A stretch of DNA of 64,000 bases from Lycorma delicatula (lineage: Eukaryota > Arthropoda > Insecta > Hemiptera > Fulgoridae): NCBI RefSeq assembly GCF_047948215.1, contig NC_134460.1, positions 13,761,501-13,825,500 of the forward strand, in the 5' to 3' direction. Below, in pieces: positions 22,640 to 34,129 of the stretch; the stretch's first letter is position 1; each line of letters begins with the position of its first letter. The translations under genes and the position numbers were made by a program. The notes beneath the pieces are model-generated. The model saw only the letters and a list, made by a program, of their open reading frames with translations, had not been told where the DNA came from and searched no databases.

Positions 22640-23757
22640 TTTTTTTTTTTTTTGTCTTCAGTCATTTGACTGGTTTGATGCAGCTCTCCAAGATTCCCTA
22701 TCTAGTGCTAGTCGTTTCATTTCAGTATACCCTCTACATCCTACATCCCCAACAATTTGTTTTACATATTCCAAACGTGGCCTGCCTACACAATGTTTCC
22801 CTTCTACCTGTCCTTCCAATATTAAAGCGACTATTCCAGGATTCCTTAGTATGTGGCTTATAAATCTATCTCTTCTTTTAACTATATTTTTCCAAATGCT
22901 TCTTTCTTCATCTATTTGCCGCAATTCCTCTTCATTTGTCACTTTATCCACCCGTCTGATTTTTAACATTCTCCTATAGCACCGCATTTCAAAAGCTTCT
23001 AATCTTTTCTTCTCAGATACTCCGATCGTCCAAGTTTCACTTCCATATAAAGCGACACTCCAAATATACACTTTCAAAAAATCTTTTCCTGACATTTAAA
23101 TTAATTTTTGATGAAAACAAATTATATTTCTTACTGAAGGCTCGTTTAGCTTGTGCTATTCGGCATTTTATATCGCTCCTGCTTCGTCCATCTTTAGTAA
23201 TTCTACTTCCCAAATAACAAAATTCTTCTACCTCCGTAATCTTTTCTCCTCCTATTTTCACATTCAGCGGTCCATCTTTGTTATTTCTACTACATTTCAT
23301 TACTTTTGTTTTGTTCTTGTTTATTTTCATGCGATAGTTCTTGCGTAGGACTTCATCTATGCCGTTCATTGTTTCTTCTAAATCCTTTTTACTCTCGGCT
23401 AGAATTACTATATCATCAGCAAATCGTAGCGTCTTTATCTTTTCACCTTGTACTGTTACTCCGAATCTAAATTGTTCTTTAACATCATTAACTGCTAGTT
23501 CCATGTAATGATTAAAAAGTAACGGAGATAGGAAACATCCTTGTCGGACTCCCTTTCTTATTATGGCTTCTTTCTTATGTTCTTCAATTGCTACTGTTGC
23601 TGTTTGGTTCCTGTACATGTTAGCAATTGTTCTTCTATCTCTGTATTTGAACCCTAATTTTTTTAAAATGCTGAACATTTTATTCCAGTCTACATTATCG
23701 AATGCCTTTTCTAGGTCTATAAACGCCAAGTATGTCGATTTGTTTTTCTTTAATCTT
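22640..23757 (-). mobile_element. LINE-1 copy D
   Basis: Poly(T) at 22640-22653 marks the 3' tail. The reverse transcriptase region extends on the minus strand to about 23757, just before the first catalytic Asp region ends. No clear target duplication was seen. From about 23041 outward it is almost identical to copy E, while the 3' third carries its own private changes. Confidence 0.9.
22658..23729 (-). pseudogene. LINE-1 reverse transcriptase pseudogene (copy D)
   Basis: Two overlapping frames are present. The N-terminal one (23037-23729) carries MAFIDLEKAFDNVDWNKM with the first catalytic Asp, GVRQGCFLSPLLFN and the catalytic RFADDIVILAESKKD. An extra base in a run of six A (plus strand near 23085) shifts the frame, so it ends KRFFESVYLECR instead of continuing. 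The second frame (22658-23095) carries the C-terminal block to AASNQSND. The same insertion is present in copy E, so the two share a defective ancestor or have exchanged sequence. Confidence 0.9.
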
Positions 23758-23899
23758 CTTTAATCTTAAATTTATGTTTTATTTCAAAAGATGCTGTAAG
23801 TTAACTTTTAAAGAATTATTGTAATAGTGTTGTACTGTTTCAAATCAGAATGAATGGTAACAGGCTCACAAAAAAATCTTCAATCAGCTTTACAAAAAA

Positions 23900-24110
23900 A
23901 AAGAAAAAAGAGAGACTAAAAATCAATGGACCTAAGTAGTTCAGAAAAATCTAAAAGAAATGGAAAATATCTGAAAAAAATAGATTGAGAAAAAACAACG
24001 CTCAGGAAACTGTTAAAAAATTTCAAGAGTTTACAAGAAAAGGAAAGAAAGAAATCGAAAACGTCTGGTCAGAAGAGAAAAGGCAAAAACAAAGCGAAAA
24101 GCAGTTCTAC
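23900..24110 (+). repeat. repeat Y, left copy (inverted at 25885-26075)
   Basis: This A-rich stretch reads caacgctcagg, aatttcaagag, gtctggtcagaagag and gcaaaaacaaagcga. All of these recur in inverse complement at 25885-26075 with moderate divergence. The two copies flank LINE-1 copy E. The A-rich lysine-rich reading could be the remains of a coding region, but the family is unknown. Confidence 0.7.
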
Positions 24111-24322
24111 TCTTTTCTGAATTCAGTAGGTCTAGTATATAGTAGAATCTAGTAGGTCCATGCTTCATTTGAAATATTTGTTGTTGAAATTCATGTCATT
24201 GCTTTAAAATAGAAAATATACGATGTAATTGTAAACGAAACGTACAGTCATATGTTGAATGTATATAAAATAAGCTCGAAAAAATTAGATAGCATAAGTG
24301 GAAATTGTTTATGCCTGTAGTT

Positions 24323-25756
24323 TTTCTACTATTATTTTTTTTGTCTTCAGTCATTTGACTGGTTTGATGCAGCTCTCCAAGATTCCCTATCTAGTGGTAG
24401 TCGTTTCATTTCAGTATACCCTCTACATCCTACATCCCTAACAATTTGTTTTACGTACTCCAAACGTGGCCTGCCTACACAATTTTTTCCTTCTACCTGT
24501 CCTTCCAATATTAAAGCGACTATTCCAGGATGCCTTAGTATGTGGCCTATAAGTCTATCTCTTCTTTTAACTATATTTTTCCAAATGCTTCTTTCTTCAT
24601 CTATTTGCCACAATACCTCTTCATTTGTCACTTTATCCACCCGTCTGATTTTTAACATTCCCCTATAGCACCGCATTTCAAAAGCTTCTAATCTTTTCTT
24701 CTCAGATACTCCGATCGTCCAAGTTTCACTTCCATATTAAGCGACACTCCAAATATACACTTTCAAAAAATCTTTTCCTGACATTTAAATTAATTTTTGA
24801 TGAAAACAAATTATATTTCTTACTGAAGGCTCGTTTAGCTTGTGCTATTCGGCATTTTATATCGCTCCTGCTTCGTCCATCTTTAGTAATTCTACTTCCC
24901 AAATAACAAAATTCTTCTACCTCCGTAATCTTTTCTCCTCCTATTTTCACATTCAGCGGTCCATCTTTGTTATTTCTACTACATTTCATTACTTTTGTTT
25001 TGTTCTTGTTTATTTTCATGCGATAGTTCTTGCGTAGGACTTCATCTATGCCGTTCATTGTTTCTTCTAAATCCTTTTTACTCTCGGCTAGAATTACTAT
25101 ATCATCAGCAAATCGTAGCGTCTTTATCTTTTCACCTTGTACTGTTACTCCGAATCTAAATTGTTCTTTAACATCATTAACTGCTAGTTCCATGTAATGA
25201 TTAAAAAGTAACGGAGATAGGAAACATCCTTGTCGGACTCCCTTTCTTATTATGGCTTCTTTCTTATGTTCTTCAATTGCTACTGTTGCTGTTTGGTTCC
25301 TGTACATGTTAGCAATTGTTCTTCTATCTCTGTATTTGAACCCTAATTTTTTTAAAATGCTGAACATTTTATTCCAGTCTACATTATCGAATGCCTTTTC
25401 TAGGTCTATAAACGCCAAGTATGTCGATTTGTTTTTCTTTAATCTTCCTTCTACTATTAATCTGAGGCCTAAAATTGCTTCCCTTGTCCCTATACTTTTC
25501 CTGAAACCAAATTGGTCTTCTCCTAACACTTCCTCCACCCTCCTCTCAATTCTTCTGTATAGAATTCTAGTTAAGATTTTTGATGCATGACTAGTTAAAC
25601 TAATTGTTCTGTATTCTTCACATTTATCTGCCCCTGCTTTCTTTGGAATCATTACTATAACACTTTTTTTGAAGTCTGACGGAAATTCCCCTTTTTCATA
25701 AATATTACACACCAGTTTGTATAATCTATCAATCGCTTCCTCATCGCTTTCTACTA
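24323..25756 (-). mobile_element. LINE-1 copy E
   Basis: The 3' tail lies at 24335-24342 and the 5' truncation at about 25747. A 9-bp candidate target duplication tttctacta flanks it (24323-24331 and 25748-25756). It includes more of the N-terminal palm and finger region than copy D. Confidence 0.9.
24347..25712 (-). pseudogene. LINE-1 reverse transcriptase pseudogene (copy E)
   Basis: The upstream frame (24726-25712, 328 residues) starts MCNIYEKGEFPSDFKKSVI, a finger motif found in all copies. It continues through FGFRKSIGTREAILGLRL, the first catalytic Asp in FIDLEKAFDNVDW and the FADD motif. It then goes out of frame through the same extra A as copy D and ends ECRLIWK. The downstream frame (24347-24676) holds the C-terminal block to AASNQSND. 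Near 24737 a base change (tattaagc for tataaagc) would also disrupt the connecting segment. No active protein is possible. Confidence 0.9.
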
Positions 25757-25884
25757 GTTAAACGAAAATGCAAGAAAAATCAGGTTTTTTTTTTAAGTTT
25801 GGACGACTGATAACCACGTGAGGCAACATATCGCATTGATTTCTGTTTCTTTTGGGCGTTTTCTTCCCTGGTATTCCAATAGTT

Positions 25885-26075
25885 TTTCACTCTCTCGCTT
25901 TGTTTTTGCCTACTCTCTTCTGACCAGATGTTTTTGATTTCTTTTCTTTTCATCTCTTGTTAACCCTTGAAATCTTGTACCAGTTTTCTGAGCGTTGTTC
26001 TTTCTTGAACCGCACAGATCCATTGCTTTTAATTCTCTTCTTTTTTCTTTGGTGTTCATGGAATCTGAAATTTTC
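25885..26075 (-). repeat. repeat Y, right copy
   Basis: This is the inverse complement of 23900-24110 at moderate divergence; shared blocks are ctctcgctttgtttttgcc, ctcttctgaccaga and ctgagcgttgtt. The pair brackets LINE-1 copy E at unequal distances. Confidence 0.7.
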
Positions 26076-26446
26076 TCTTCATTGTATTTGTATTTTTATT
26101 ACTTTTGAATTTCTACTCGTTTTCATCTATTTTTATTAGCCTTAGGATTTTTCTCAAATTAGGAAATTAATTCAAAAGGAAATTAGATTTCCTTTCTTAT
26201 TTTTCAGTTGCATTTATTTCATTTGATTTCAAACTAAATATGCATTCTGGTTTGATTACCGTGTTGAAATCATTTTGGATTTTATTAAGATGTTCTTTTT
26301 GTGTAAATTATCTTTTGTTAGTCGATAGGTTAAGTCCATTTTCCCGTTCTCGTTTTTATTGGCTTCTTTAACTAAATTTTTATTTTTTTATTTCATCAGG
26401 ATTTTTTCTGCGTTTATTTATTTTTTTAATATTATCTAAAAAATGA

Positions 26447-26580
26447 CTGACAATATAATACTTCCGTTAAAGCCACTACTGGCAAGGAACGGAGGGGGTG
26501 GTGTAGCGAACGGACACGCTACGAGGTGGGATCTTCTCCCCCCCCGGGGGGGGGGGGGGAATCGACATGACAGTATAATA
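26447..26580. mobile_element. small GC-rich insertion with flanking 14-bp repeats
   Basis: The sequence tgacaatataatac (26447-26460) and tgacagtataatac (26567-26580) flank about 106 bp that is much richer in G and C than its surroundings. The insert has a 6-bp hairpin gtagcg (26503-26508) with cgctac (26517-26522), and then 8 C followed directly by 14 G (26538-26559). It behaves like a short retrotransposed or templated insertion. The source RNA or DNA is not recognised. Confidence 0.6.
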
Positions 26581-28872
26581 CTGGTCATTTAAAAATGGAT
26601 CTTTTAATATTTATTTATAATAAATTTGTGTGATCTTTTAAATTAGTATTTTATTAAAAATTGCAGGCAGTAAGATTTTTCCTTGCACGCCTATTGATAT
26701 TAGCTACATGAAAACATTTGGTTGTCTAACTAAATTAAATATAAGATTTTTTTTTTAGGATTACTTGAACATTTCTACTTTTCTATACTTTTTGTTGTAA
26801 AAATGTTTCTTACTCTAACCAATTTTTTTAATGGTATTATTCTATTTCGGTTGTGAAAAGACTAATAAACCAAAAATATATATATTTTTTTAATTTTACT
26901 ACTTATAATTTACAAGTACATCTATGAAATCGTATATATATTTTTTTTATAACTACATGACTGGTTTGATGCATAACCCTATTCCTTTCTGTTCCATTCT
27001 AATTTTATAATTTCTACTTAATTACAATCTCAACTGTTTAATTATTTGCTATATATATTTTAATCATTATGTCATGTTAATTTTTTATCATTTAAATATC
27101 CATACATTATATAAATTCTGAACGGCGGGATCTGTCATTTCCCGTATTATTTAAAACATAATTATCAAAGTTTCAATCAAAAACTTATTTTATCGAAATT
27201 ATTTCAATTTTAAATTATAGTACGCCAAATTAAATTTCCATGCATTGATAAATTCAATTATATAATAAAATATCTATCGTGAATGTGTAACGATTTTTTT
27301 CCTATTTGTTGCAAAATTTCGATACGGTATTAAAGCACAATTTGTTTTTTTTTTCCAATTGATTTGTTTTAAAATTACAACAAAAAAAAACTTTAAATTA
27401 CGTCCTAGTAAAAAAAACCTGTAAGCTTAAATTAAAGACAAATATTTTAACTTATCGATGCGTAGAAGGCAGATGCGGACTAAAACAAATAGTTTTAAAT
27501 CAGATACAATAACAATAAAATATCTAGGGGAAAACACGTAATATCACACTTACAGTTAACTATCTAATAATTTAGTATTAAGCAGAATAATTTTTGTTAA
27601 GTGCGAGAGTGCGTTAAAAAGAAAGAAAAGAGAACAATTCTATTATAGTTTTTACAATGTACTTTATTATAGTTTTGTGACCTTTGTACTTCACGCTCCA
27701 AATGTTATTCATCTCAGTCGGCGAACAAGTAGACCTGAATTCTCTCCAATCTAATGAACAACCGTGGTTATCGCTTGATGTTCTTTGTATAATGATGTTC
27801 TTGTTGTGGAGAATTGATACCACGTGTTGATGATGGTAAATTGAAAAAGGTTAACACTCTTTTTGTTCAATTGACCCAATCTTGAGTTAGTTTCATTTAA
27901 TTTAATTTTTTCTTTTACTAAAAGTTATTAAATCCGATTTTAACAACTTTTTAATTAATTTATTTATTTAAGTTAAAATTAATGGTAAAAATATTTGAAA
28001 GAAATTATTTCATCCTTTTAATTAAATAAAAAATAGATTTTTATTCAGATCGAAACATAATAATCTATACTATTATATAAAGAGAAGTGGATTTTTTTGT
28101 TCGAGTAAACAAAAAACTACCCGCTCTATCGCTAATAAATTTTTACCCATGTTTCTTGGCAAAACTGAGAAGGTTTTTGGATATATTTCATCTCGAAAAA
28201 AAAAATGTAATTGTGGAGTTATGCCGGTTGAAGCAAAAACTTTATTGATTTGAATTAAGGAACTGTGAACTGTGATTATCTATCACTATGTGAGCCGGGT
28301 CCAAACTAATTGATTATGAACATCTAAAAACCAAGTTTGAACAACGATTGTAATTTTTCCCGTTCCCGACTATAGTAAACGAGATATTTAATAGATTTTT
28401 AGTCGCAAATACTCTTCAGATAAATATTTAAATTCGGGTTTTTATTTTTGTAGGGGGTGCGAAGGTATACGGCGCATTGGCTCAACCATCACAGTTACTG
28501 TAAGTGTGATGGCTGCTCCTGCCTCCGGTTACTTGAGTAATAAACATAAAATAAAAAGATTGACCGCTACGGGAAACGCAAGTAACCATATAGCTCGGAC
28601 AAAGCTACGATGGGGAGCTAGTATATTGTATAAATCATGTCAATATGAAAGAAATTATAAATATAAAAAAAAAATTATAACACATTGTACACGTTGAATG
28701 AGATGAAAAAATTGTTTTCTTTTTTATTTAATTGATTTTACATAAAATAATATTAATTCATTTACATAATTAATATTGTTTCCGATAAATAAAAATTTTT
28801 AATTCTATTTTAAATCAATTGGTTGGAAGATTTTTCAAATGGTTCAAAAATTTATTTATTCTTTAAGGATAA
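26581..28872. other. AT-rich DNA, no supported gene
   Basis: Near 26955 the phrase catgactggtttgatgcataa recalls the 3' end of LINE-1-type elements and may be a relic. The region 28060-28500 is more complex in composition and probably part of an unidentified interspersed repeat. Nothing else can be supported. Confidence 0.4.
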
Positions 28873-30429
28873 AATGAATTAGAAAATGGTGTTACAGAGG
28901 AAGAAGAGGAAGTTGAGGAGGATGAAATGGGAGAAACAATACTGAGATCTGAATTTAAGAGAGCATTAAAAGATTTAAATGGCAGAAAGGCTCCTGCAAT
29001 AGACGAAATACCTGTAGAATTACTGCGCAGTGCAGGTGAGGAAGCGATTGATAGATTATACAAACTGGTGTGTAATATTTATGAAAAAGGGGAATTTCCG
29101 TCAGACTTCAAAAAAAGTGTTATAGTCATGATACCAAAGAAAGCAGGGGCAGATAAATGTGAAGAATACAGAACAATTAGTTTAACTAGTCGTGCATCAA
29201 AAATCTTAACTAGAATTCTATACAAAAGAATTGAGAGGAGAGTGGAAGAAGTGTTAGGAGAAGACCAACTTGGTTTCAGGAAAAGTATAGGGACAAGGGA
29301 AGCAATTTTAGGCCTCAGATTAATAGTAGAAGGAAGATTAAAGAAAAACAAACCAACATACTTGGCGTTTATAGACCTAGAAAAGGCTTTCGATAACGTA
29401 GACTGGAATAAAATGTTCAGCATTTTAAAAAAATTAGGGTTCAAATACAGAGATAGAAGAACAATTGCTAACATGTACGGGAACCAAACAGCGACAGTAA
29501 TAATCGAAGAACATAAGAAAGAAGCCCTAATAAGAAAGGGAGTCCGACAAGGATGTTCCCTATCACCGTTACATTTTAATCTTTACATGGAACTAGTAGT
29601 TAATGAAGTTAAAGAACAATTTAGATTCGGAGTAACAGTACAAGGTGAAAAGATAAAGATGCTACGATTTGCTGATGATATAGTAATTCTAGCCGAGAGT
29701 AAAAAGGATTTAGAAGAAACAATGAACGGCATAGATGAAGTCCTACGCAAGAACTATCGCGTGAAAATAAACAAGAACAAAACAAAAGTAATGAAATGTA
29801 GTAGAAATAACAAAGATGGACCGCTGAATGTGAAAATAGGAGGAGAAAAGATTATGGAGGTAGAAGAATTTTGTCATTTGGGAAGTAAAATTACTAAAGA
29901 TGGACGAAGCAGGAGCGATATAAAATGCCGAATAGCACAAGCTAAACGAGCCTTCAGTAAGAAATATAATTTGTTTACATCAAAAATTAATTTAAATGTC
30001 AGGAAAAGATTTTTGAAAGTGCATGTTTGGAGTGTCGCTTTATATGGAAGTGAAACTTGGACGATCGGAGTATCTGAGAAGAAAAGATTAGAAGCTTTTG
30101 AAATGCGGTGCTATAGGAGAATGTTAAAAATCAGATGGGTGGATAAAGTGACAAATGAAGAGGTATTGCGGCAAATAGATGAAGAAAGAAGCATTTGGAA
30201 AAATATAGTTAAACGAAGAGACAGACTTATAGGCCACATACTAAGGCATCCTGGAATAGTCGCTTTAATATTGGAAGGACAGGTAGAAGGGAAAAATTGT
30301 GTAGGCAGGCCACGTTTGGAGTATGTAAAATAAATTGTTGGGGATGTAGGATGTAGAGGGTATACTGAAATGAAACGACTAGCACTAGATAGGGAATCTT
30401 GGAGAGCTGCATCAAACCAGTCAAATGAC
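28873..30429 (+). pseudogene. LINE-1 reverse transcriptase, one nonsense codon (copy F)
   Basis: The frame is open from 28873 to a premature stop at 30331-30333. Counting from the ATG at 28927, the finger region GRKAPAIDEIPVELLRS comes first. The first catalytic Asp is residue 150 in FIDLEKAFDNVDW, GVRQGCSLSP begins near residue 205, and the catalytic FADD is residues 248-251. The C-terminal block with YGSETWTIGVSEKKRLEA follows. The stop replaces the Gln codon that follows GRPRLEYVK in other copies. Beyond it the frame stays open to the normal end AASNQSND at 30429. All catalytic residues of the polymerase are present, but without an endonuclease domain it could act only in an unusual way, if at all. 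Confidence 0.9.
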
Positions 30430-30446
30430 TGAAGACAAAAAAAAAA
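28873..30446 (+). mobile_element. LINE-1 copy F, longest reading frame
   Basis: Homology begins near 28873 with an acidic coding stretch (VTEEEEEVEEDEMGETIL) and continues through the whole reverse transcriptase to gactgaagac and a short poly(A) (30437-30446). The endonuclease domain and 5' leader are absent. I could not identify a convincing target duplication. Confidence 0.9.
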
Positions 30447-31471
30447 GTTTATGGAACTATTTTGCTTATTTATTAACCGAATACTTTCCGAACTAAAAAT
30501 CATTTGTTTTTATTACACTCTTTTTCATACTTCATTATTTGAAATGTTCTTTTAAAATAATAATTAGTTACATTCATTTATTTGTTGTTGCGATATCTCC
30601 CAAAATATTTGTAATCGTAATTTCCAATGATGAGAGTATTAATTATATAAAAATAGTTACGGATCATTTAGTGATTTAACTAAAATAATTAAAACATTAT
30701 AGGCTACTTTATATCCTCGTTAACGATATTTATTAAGTTAAATTCAGTGAATATCGATTTATATTTTACCCCGTTCGATTACGTAGCGGTACTACCTACC
30801 ATCATTACGTTTTGATTCAATAACAATTAATGACTAATTTATTTCGCATTTTATTTTCACTTACCGTTTAATTTATTATCTAATGACCTTCAACGTATTG
30901 TAATTTTATTATAATATATAATATTACTTTCACTGATTCATTGAAATTTAATTATTATAATTTATATTCATATTTTATTCCCACACTATTCTATAAATCT
31001 ATCCTTCAAGAAATTTTACTATTTTTCAAGGTAATACGATTAGTAATTCTGGTTTCATTTCTTTATTATTAACGTATAATCAAGGGATAAAAATAAATGT
31101 TATTAAAATAACAAAAGGATTAGTTTAAATTGATAAATATTTCTTTAGAAGTTTCCGACTGAGCACTAATACTGTTTAACACGTCAACAATCTATGTATT
31201 TTCATATGCACTATTATTGTTGATTTTTTTTATAAATAGTTGTAAAATATATGTATTGTATGAGAAATATAGACAGATTTTTTCTCTCACGGGAACTAAA
31301 CTAGTTTTGTTTGAAGATCCTGATTTCCGTTAATTCAGTGAAACTTTTTATGGTTATAAGTTACACTGCTAATAGTAATAATAACAAATATATGTTTAGT
31401 TAACTACGTGTGCAAAATTTTTAATGTGTGTTTATATTATATATATATATATATCTGTTGAAATGTAAATG

Positions 31472-31509
<38 letters not shown>

Positions 31510-32039
31510 GCTCAATTTTATAAATTATTATTTCCTTGTAAATCATACCACTGTCTTATTAATAGGTAGACAAAATCTTTCGACCTTTGGGAAATCTTGA
31601 AGCAGGAATTAACTCTTTCCAGAAAAAATTGTTTAGATAGTGCCAAAACTTTCTACAAATCACACTTAAAAATTGATCCATAACACTAGTCAAAAAAAAA
31701 AAAATTTTCGTGTATCTGTAGATAATTTTAACTAATTTTGGGGTGCTGAATTCAAAACTGTTATCAGAAATTGTGTAATCCGTCTTTTTTTTTTTTAAAT
31801 ACATACGATTTATTTACCAATATAATCATAATTACTGTGAAATCAATATTTAAAAAAAATATTTAAAATTTGTTTAAATCAACTAAAATTTTATTTATTC
31901 AAACACAGATAAACTGAAATATATTAATATAATTAAAAAAAAAACAATTTCTAAAAGTTTAAATCATTGGAATTTAATTTTAAAAATATGTTGACAAACT
32001 TTTTCTCTTGTACGATGTTTGATCAGTTTCTCTAAAAAA
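30447..32039. other. AT-rich DNA with a (TA)n tract
   Basis: Two TA runs separated by a short spacer occupy about 31436-31506. The rest shows no gene, RNA or repeat copy. Confidence 0.5.
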
Positions 32040-34080
32040 AAAAACCAACAATAGTCATCCATCATTCCTGGGTCTCATCTTTCTTGGTGTCGATGCTCCA
32101 CGTTCAGATTATCCTGATGGAAACGCTCTCCTTGCTCATCGCTGACAGAGCCCAAATTTTCGGGAAAAAGTCTAGGTGGGAGTGTAGGAAATAAATTTTT
32201 AATGGCGTCCTACAGTCTAAACATTTGTAGTTTTCTAACAGCTTAACAAAAAAAGAACATGGTTGTCGTCGTTTCTGTAGCCTTAAAAACCACCAAACGT
32301 TTGAACGACTTCCATGTAGCTAGTTCACACTCGCAAACTTCATCGTCAAAAGTTGAATCCTTATTAGCTGAATACTTAAGAGTTGAATCCTTGATTTGCG
32401 GACCGATAAATATACCCTCCTTGAGCTTATATCACTCGGTTTAGGAAAACTTATTTTTATTTGGTTAAATCCTGGTCGATCTTTGTTTAGTGCCTTTTTA
32501 AAAAATGTTCATGAGTCCAAGTTTTATGTGTGGCGACAGTATAATTTCATCTCTCTCTATTAATGATAAATATTATACATTCTTTTCATTAGCACAAGTT
32601 CTGCAGCAAGTCCAATTCTTTACTCGGTAATAAATCACGACTATCCCATAGACAAAGATTACAACAATATTTCTTAAACTCACCTGGTAAACCAAGAAGT
32701 AACGCATCAACTTTCAGATCTTCTTAAACTAGCCACATGTACTGTTTTATTTTATTCCTTCAAATATTGTTGCCGTAGTGACACGTTTCTTTCATGTCGA
32801 CTGCTTAAGCTAATAGAATGGATGTCTGCTTGTTACCTTCATTTAATAAAACTGCTTTCAAGCTAACTTTTTTTTTGCTTGGCATTTCTCCCGCCACCAC
32901 CCCATTCGGTCGGTCTAAAGGAAACGACCAAATGTCTGTGCCACAAACGGCTAATGAGCCTCTGACAGTTTAGCGACCGGTGTCCTAACATAGTTACTAA
33001 AGCTTATCTAACAGCACGAGCCGACTAAGCGTGATGCCATACACTACCGGCTTACGTGTCCGAACCGCTCACTTGTCATATATTTCCTAAAATGGGTAGA
33101 CGCATCCAGTCAACTACTTAAAATATGTCGCTGAATGCCACCAAGTACCTGTTAACCATTTTATAGCGCTTGGAGCCATAATAACTGGCTGGTGATCAGC
33201 CATGCTCAGGGTTAGCTTCCCACAGCAATGCGGTAACCGCATCTAGGAACTTCCACACGGTCCGACAATGCGGCTCTCGCCACATTGACTCGCCGCTTAT
33301 GAGTGGCCAATTTTCCCCTTGACCTTTGAATTCCAGGGTGGCCCGGTCTCTAGCCCCCCCCCCCTCCACCAAGAGCAGGGCAGTCAAATATCAGGTGTTC
33401 ATTTGACTGGACCTCCTCGCAGACGCACAGGTCATCAGCTGCCGCCTGGCAGTTAACTTTAGAAAGCTAACTTCAGAAGAGTCAATAAAATGACGCCATT
33501 CTTCAGGAATATAGTAAATTTCAAGCTCTTTCATCTGGTCATCAACATCAGTACAAAAGCACAATGAATTTTTCATGGTAAAATAAGTTCAAAGTTTTAT
33601 TTCGTGTTCTAAACGTAGTAATTTTTGTTTTTTCTGCTAAAAGATTCCATTGTTGTAGTCAAGTCTAGACCTCAGAAGTTCAGCTTGCTGCTTTGATAAG
33701 TTTAAAGCGAGAAGTAAATCATTAAATTCATGTTTTTGAATTAAACGATGAAATTTCTCATCAGATACAGGAAGAAATTGTTCAGGATCCTCTACATTAT
33801 CTACTTCATTTTCAGATTGTTCAATTTCGGATTAGGTGGTGGTATAGGTACAGGTAACTTCTTTTCGTATGGTACCGGCTTTAGAGCTGAGGATACATCT
33901 GCTTGTTTTATGAACATTCTATTTTTAAATGAAAGTCAAATATATTTGTCATGCAAAAGTAGCAGACAGTGAAGCGGTCCTTATGTTCACGCCAAACCTT
34001 TGGCACAGGAAATGTCATGACTCATAGTTTCCCGTTCAACCATTCAGTTAGAGTTGGTTACTGAACACAATATGCATCAT
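32040..34080 (-). pseudogene. decayed copy of an uncharacterised arthropod multicopy protein family
   Basis: Blocks along the minus strand match a long protein that I recall as frequent and usually unnamed in insect and other arthropod genomes. From N to C they are VWREHKDRF with CYFCMTNI (near 33950-34010), EEWRHFIDSSEVSF (near 33480-33515), GLPGEFKKYCCNLCLWDSR (near 32640-32710), HIKLGLMNIF (near 32495-32525), SDEQGERFHQD (near 32105-32150) and DYCW at the end. CYFC and CCNLC look like zinc ligands. Its function is not known to me. An R1-like LINE tail (32870-33463) interrupts it, and many stops and shifts follow. It could be a mobile gene family, because copies of this type are numerous. 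Confidence 0.6.
32860..33473 (-). mobile_element. R1-like LINE 3' end inserted in the pseudogene, with target duplication
   Basis: Between two copies of aagctaactt (32860-32869 and 33464-33473) lies the 3' region of the R1-like LINE on the minus strand, including a short A tail (poly(T) at 32868-32876). Residual coding near the 5' edge corresponds to VWREPHCRTVWKFLDAVTA. The rest is the long 3' untranslated region shared with 20775-21350 and 39245-39850. The target duplication and A tail show insertion by target-primed reverse transcription. Confidence 0.85.
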
Positions 34081-34129
34081 CGGAAAGAAAATCTCACTTA
34101 AAATTAACGAAAAATATCAATATCAACTG

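Noticed and set aside
22640..25756. Simple tandem duplication of one LINE-1 locus giving copies D and E
   Set aside because: The flanks differ on both sides, the 3' ends have private changes and the 5' limits differ, so a whole-locus duplication does not fit. Conversion or recombination between two insertions fits better.
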